Source: GWC2-45-19 sp964358085
Lineage (GTDB): Bacteria > Patescibacteriota > Microgenomatia > CAZETR01 > Amesbacteraceae
Reading direction: 5' to 3'
DNA length: 8,733 nucleotides
Assembly (NCBI GenBank): GCA_964358085.1
Contig: CAYHNU010000027.1
Location: 1-8,733 of the forward strand
The notes under the pieces are model-generated. The model saw nothing but the letters and a program-made list of their open reading frames with translations. It did not search any database and was not told the origin of the DNA. The position numbers and the translations under genes are program-made. This document shows positions 6,542 through 8,733 of the stretch, one piece after another. Within the stretch, counting starts at the first letter, position 1. Each line of letters opens with the position of its first letter.

Positions 6542-7168
6542 TTACAAACCGTTAACCTTGGCTAGTAACTCGGAATTTCTGACGGCCATTTGCGGATCGT
6601 CCCAGGCAAATTTCACCACTCCATTTTTGTCGATTAAAACATAGGTGTGACCCGGGAATTGGCCCCGATGCATAGATGAGGTCAGCGTCAGAACTCCATA
6701 GGTAGAGGACACTTTTTTGTCCTGGTCAAATAAGACGGTGGCGGTGGCCAGCTCCGGCATTTTGGTGATGGCATCTGCCCATTGAGGTTTAGGATCAACC
6801 GTGATGTTTAAGACCGTGACACCGGATTGTTTTAGGTCAGTGTCCTGGCCAAAGGCTACTATCTGGTTCCAACAGGCCGGATAGCACATCAGACCCTCGT
6901 TGAAAAACAGCAAGACATTTTTTCCTTGCAATGATTTGAGGCTGACAGTCCGACCGTTGTAGTCAACTAGAGAAAAATCCGGGGCCGGTTTATCCAGCAA
7001 GCTCTCAAACACCGCATTATTCGTGGGTTGAGGTTTATGATGATCATCCACGGGTGTGGCCTGACTAGGCTGGGGTTGAGAAGCGGCCGGAGGACGAGTA
7101 ATAAGAATAATCAGCGATACTAAAATACCTCCGCTGATCAGTATAAGTATCTTATCTTTGGCTTTCAT
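6542..7168 (-). CDS. Membrane-anchored redoxin with SCO-like CxxxC...H site
   Basis: A 208-residue protein: anchor helix (7-23), Pro/Gln-rich linker (26-48) and a thioredoxin-fold redoxin domain (about 60-208). PAPDFSLVDYNGRTVSLKSL opens the AhpC/TlpA-type fold. The active site reads FFNEGLMCYPACW, with C95 and C99 in a CxxxC spacing. The later FPGHTYVLIDKNG places H174 where SCO copper chaperones have their third Cu ligand, and VDPKP (124-128) echoes the SCO 'VDPE' segment. It could therefore be a thiol reductase or peroxidase fed by the adjacent CcdA, or a copper chaperone. The ATG at 7168 is chosen over the GTG at 7177: it overlaps the previous stop (ATGA) and has GGGAGGT 7 nt upstream. 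Confidence 0.9.
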   Translation of the reverse strand: MKAKDKILILISGGILVSLIILITRPPAASQPQPSQATPVDDHHKPQPTNNAVFESLLDKPAPDFSLVDYNGRTVSLKSLQGKNVLLFFNEGLMCYPACWNQIVAFGQDTDLKQSGVTVLNITVDPKPQWADAITKMPELATATVLFDQDKKVSSTYGVLTLTSSMHRGQFPGHTYVLIDKNGVVKFAWDDPQMAVRNSELLAKVNGL

Positions 7169-7989
7169 GATTTCCACCTCCCTTCCCGAAATTGCTTTAT
7201 GGCTATAAAGATAATCAGTAATGTAGCCGTCACCACCAGTACCGCTCCCAGAAATTCACTAGCCGGGCCGATTAATCCTGACACCGTTCGGTTAACTCCG
7301 GCCAACCAAAGAGTAGCTTGGAATTGAGCGTCTGAGCGCATTTGTAATTGGTTAGTCTGGGCTAAGTAGAGAACGTAAGAGCCAAAAAGAACAAAGACTG
7401 ACCCGGCAATCAAGTGGGAACTGCGGCGGAATATCCAGAGCTTTTTGGTGATATTAGTCTTATCCAAAAAGGCTGCCACCAAAAACAGGGGGAAGACCAT
7501 TCCCAAAACATAACTTAGAGTATATAGCCCGCCCAAAGTCAGCGAGCCGGCCAGCGTGGAGACAGCTAGTACACCAGCTAAAACCGGAGCACAACAGGTG
7601 GTAGCAATGGCGGAAAAGATTCCCAAAACAAAAATGGAAGCTATCGTGTATTTAGATACTTGCGGATGGACGGGAGAAGGCCAAGAAAAATGTTTTCCGG
7701 CCAGCAGAAAAACGCCTAGCAAAATCATGAAAACGGCTCCTGCGGAAAACAGGAGATTGTGGTACTGACTCAAAACTACACTTATGAGCGAGAAACCCAA
7801 GCCAATCGGCAAAAACACCGTCAGCAAGCCCAAAAAATAGACAAAGGTCATAAAAAAGACCTGGGTTCTCTGGCGAAATACCGACCCTAAATAAGTGGGC
7901 AGAAGAACCCCAATACAACAGGGGGCAAAAAGAGCCGCCCCACCGGCAATAAAAGAAGTGGCGACTGAAGCACCAATCAAAGGATTCAT
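7165..7989 (-). CDS. CcdA-type transmembrane thiol-electron transporter (first gene of cluster)
   Basis: A 274-residue polytopic protein with about seven helices (roughly 10-36, 44-72, 78-98, 115-142, 150-174, 188-210, 245-266). Two Cys-Cys pairs lie in equivalent places of the two halves: ALFAPCCIGVLLPTYLG with C24/C25, and ATTCCAPVLAGVLA with C132/C133. This is the CcdA-like pattern (PF02683), with the reactive Cys next to Pro and doubled in both halves. It should pass electrons from cytoplasmic thioredoxin to an outer-face partner, and the redoxin encoded next door is the obvious candidate. It is the first gene after the operator-bearing promoter at 8002-8031. There is no Shine-Dalgarno; the predicted leader is only about 6 nt. 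Ends in an ATGA overlap with the redoxin gene. Confidence 0.92.
   Translation of the reverse strand: MNPLIGASVATSFIAGGAALFAPCCIGVLLPTYLGSVFRQRTQVFFMTFVYFLGLLTVFLPIGLGFSLISVVLSQYHNLLFSAGAVFMILLGVFLLAGKHFSWPSPVHPQVSKYTIASIFVLGIFSAIATTCCAPVLAGVLAVSTLAGSLTLGGLYTLSYVLGMVFPLFLVAAFLDKTNITKKLWIFRRSSHLIAGSVFVLFGSYVLYLAQTNQLQMRSDAQFQATLWLAGVNRTVSGLIGPASEFLGAVLVVTATLLIIFIAIKQFREGRWKS
7176..7182 (-). promoter_or_regulatory. Shine-Dalgarno GGGAGGT deciding the redoxin start
   Basis: On the minus strand GGGAGGT is followed by a 7-nt spacer and the ATG at 7168. The earlier in-frame GTG at 7177 lies inside this element and so is not the start. Confidence 0.75.
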
Positions 7990-8001
7990 AAGCTAGTGTT
8001 T

Positions 8002-8031
8002 ATGTTAGTCCCCCATGGGGGGATCTGTCAA
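8002..8031 (-). promoter_or_regulatory. Promoter of the upstream half-operon with embedded operator
   Basis: On the minus strand: a perfect TTGACA (8031-8026), an 18-bp spacer, then TAACAT (8007-8002), four of six matches to TATAAT. The spacer holds the C/G-tract palindrome. Transcription would start about 6 nt before the ATG at 7989. Spacing and much of the flanking sequence match the csoR promoter at 5690-5719. Confidence 0.78.
8010..8022. promoter_or_regulatory. Predicted CsoR operator (CCCCCATGGGGGG)
   Basis: Five C, AT, six G: an inverted repeat centred in the promoter spacer of the CcdA gene. When aligned with the site at 5697-5710 the centres coincide, and flanking TTA, GGGGGGAT and GTCAA are shared (21 of 27 positions over 8005-8031). 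Binding by CsoR is inferred from this match. Confidence 0.75.
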
Positions 8032-8052
8032 CCCTTCGACTTCGCTCAGGGT
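8031..8052. repeat. Dispersed short hairpin repeat ('TTCGACTTCGCTC' type)
   Basis: A 22-bp element with ACCCT (8031-8035) and AGGGT (8048-8052) arms around TTCGACTTCGCTC. It can form a 5-bp stem. I recognise it as a repeat scattered through many environmental bacterial genomes, where out-of-place translations give the tell-tale FDFAQGK peptide, as happens here if the exonuclease is wrongly extended upstream. Only one copy is in the window. It abuts the -35 of the minus-strand promoter and lies where the -35 of the plus-strand gene would be. Confidence 0.65.
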
Positions 8053-8064
8053 AAACCCATTTTA

Positions 8065-8070
8065 TATAAT
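8065..8070 (+). promoter_or_regulatory. Perfect -10 box (TATAAT) for the exonuclease gene
   Basis: TATAAT ends 6 nt before the ATG at 8077, so transcription should start at or beside the start codon, giving a leaderless mRNA. The -35 region (TTCGCT at 8041-8046, 18-bp spacer) is weak and lies in the hairpin repeat. Confidence 0.65.
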
Positions 8071-8076
8071 GCATCT

Positions 8077-8667
8077 ATGTGGGAAGTTTTTTGGGACGTA
8101 GAGACCAAAAGCTGGTTTGATGAGGCGGGTAGCTGGGATCCGGGAGATTTGGGGGTGTCGATAGTGGCGGTGTATGTGCGCCGGGGAAACGAAGGGAGAA
8201 TGCAAAGCTTTTGGGAAAAAGATTTCGAAGCGATGTGGAAAATATTCCGGGATGCAGATCGAATAATTGGATTTAACACGTTGGGATTTGATATTCCGGC
8301 CATGAAGCCGTACGCCCCGGCAGATTTTGCCGCCCTTCCCCACTTTGATATTTTGGACAAGATAAAACTGGCAAACTTTGGCCGGGGAGCATCTTTAAAC
8401 GCCATTGCTAAAGACACTCTGGGAACTGAAAAACTCGATTCCGGAGCCAACGCCATAACCTATTGGAAAAAAGGCGACGCGGACAGTCTGGCCTTTTTAC
8501 AAAAGTACTGTGAGGCAGACGTAGCTATTACCCGGGATATTTATGATTTTGCCCTCAAGAACAAATACTTAAAATTCACCGACAAGTGGAATAATGCCCG
8601 GCAAGTAGAAGTAGATTTCTCGTACCCAGTTGAAGCGCAGTCAATCAAACAATCAAGCCTGTTTTAG
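8077..8667 (+). CDS. DEDDy-type 3'-5' exonuclease (PolB-exonuclease/RNase H-like)
   Basis: A 196-residue single-domain nuclease. Motif Exo I is FWDVET with D7 and E9; Exo II is GFNTLGFD with N67 and D72; Exo III is YCEADVAITRD with Y144 and D148, the Yx3D form of the DEDDy class. These carry the two catalytic metals for removing nucleotides from 3' ends; the size fits stand-alone exonucleases related to the family-B polymerase proofreading domain. Substrate (DNA or RNA) cannot be told. The C-terminus is KQSSLF, close to the bacterial sliding-clamp-binding peptide QL[SD]LF. The ATG at 8077 is preferred to earlier in-frame codons because TATAAT lies just before it and the upstream part crosses the hairpin repeat and operator. 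It is divergent from the copper cluster and probably unrelated to it. Confidence 0.88.
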   Translation: MWEVFWDVETKSWFDEAGSWDPGDLGVSIVAVYVRRGNEGRMQSFWEKDFEAMWKIFRDADRIIGFNTLGFDIPAMKPYAPADFAALPHFDILDKIKLANFGRGASLNAIAKDTLGTEKLDSGANAITYWKKGDADSLAFLQKYCEADVAITRDIYDFALKNKYLKFTDKWNNARQVEVDFSYPVEAQSIKQSSLF

Positions 8668-8733
8668 TTGTTTTTGGAGAAGTTTGAGAGTTTCCTTCTT
8701 GGCTTCTTCTGCAGTCTGGCCCATGGCTTTGGC
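8653..8733 (-). CDS. C-terminal end of an unidentified protein (partial)
   Basis: An open frame entering from the right edge encodes 26 residues and ends in TGA. The peptide is Lys/Gln-rich and helical: AKAMGQTAEEAKKETLKLLQ followed by a KQLKQA tail. It has no visible start, so it is the end of a longer gene convergent with the exonuclease, overlapping its last 15 nt. Codon use looks protein-like (AEEAKKE repeats of acidic and basic residues as in a coiled coil). Too little is present to name it, and it could be chance, though no stop interrupts it and otherwise this end would be empty. Confidence 0.5.
   Translation of the reverse strand, partial: AKAMGQTAEEAKKETLKLLQKQLKQA

Noticed and set aside
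7165..7989. CcdA as part of cytochrome c maturation
   Set aside because: No cytochrome, haem lyase (CcsA/CcsB) or CXXCH protein is present in the window; the copper context gives a better explanation.
8031..8052. Hairpin repeat as a rho-independent terminator
   Set aside because: Stem of only 5 bp, no following T-run on either strand, and no gene ends there on either side.
7996..8076. Upstream extension of the exonuclease frame beginning MFMLVPHGG
   Set aside because: It translates through the operator and the hairpin repeat (giving FDFAQGK), and a perfect TATAAT lies just before the ATG at 8077, so this part is intergenic.
8046..8456. Minus-strand frame opposite the exonuclease
   Set aside because: The plus-strand gene has all three Exo motifs; the antisense frame has none and crosses the promoter region.

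Overview
The window looks like part of the genome of an uncultivated bacterium, most plausibly a member of the Candidate Phyla Radiation (Patescibacteria, Microgenomates-like). That placement is inferred from compact gene packing, many short-leader or leaderless starts, several protein types I associate with such genomes, and a dispersed 'TTCGACTTCGCTC' hairpin repeat at 8031-8052. TGA is used as a real stop in at least five genes and Trp is TGG, so this is not a recoded (code 25) lineage. No RNA genes, CRISPR or insertion sequences are visible.

Almost the whole window (1-7989) is one tightly packed minus-strand gene cluster for copper handling and periplasmic thiol chemistry. In transcription order: CcdA-type thiol-electron transporter (7165-7989); membrane-anchored redoxin with an SCO-like CxxxC plus distal His (6542-7168); 4-TM protein with a CCAHY motif (6127-6531); membrane-anchored beta protein with a GGHHR motif (5688-6155); CsoR copper-sensing repressor (5435-5683); membrane-anchored cupredoxin (5076-5435); CopA Cu+ ATPase (2987-5098); DUF1573-like anchored protein (2496-2990); second CcdA/DsbD-like transporter (1717-2499); an orphan anchored protein with a CC...CxH motif (827-1720); a DUF5676-like 2-TM protein (547-810); a helical cytoplasmic protein (48-533); and the first 16 codons of another exported protein (1-48). 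ATGA or TAATG overlaps, or gaps of 13 bp or less, join nearly all neighbours, and no terminator is visible.

The strongest regulatory signal is a pair of matching promoter/operators, one ahead of the first gene (8002-8031) and one ahead of csoR (5690-5719). In both, a TTGACA/TTGACC -35 and a TAACAT/TAAAAT -10 are separated by 18 bp filled by a C-tract/G-tract palindrome, the kind of site CsoR-family repressors bind. The two 27-bp sites agree at 21 positions. The second is embedded in the last codons of the gene upstream of csoR. This predicts that CsoR represses its own half-operon and the upstream half, with release by Cu(I).

Working model (inference): CsoR senses Cu(I); CopA exports it with the cupredoxin as outer-face donor or acceptor; the two CcdA-type proteins carry reducing equivalents across the membrane to the redoxin and other Cys-rich exported proteins. 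The logic resembles the Scs (suppressor of copper sensitivity) system of enterobacteria, but the parts differ.

On the right, divergently transcribed, is a DEDDy 3'-5' exonuclease-like gene (8077-8667) with an apparently leaderless start and a C-terminal QSSLF resembling a sliding-clamp-binding peptide. Its 3' end overlaps the tail of a truncated minus-strand gene (8653-8733).
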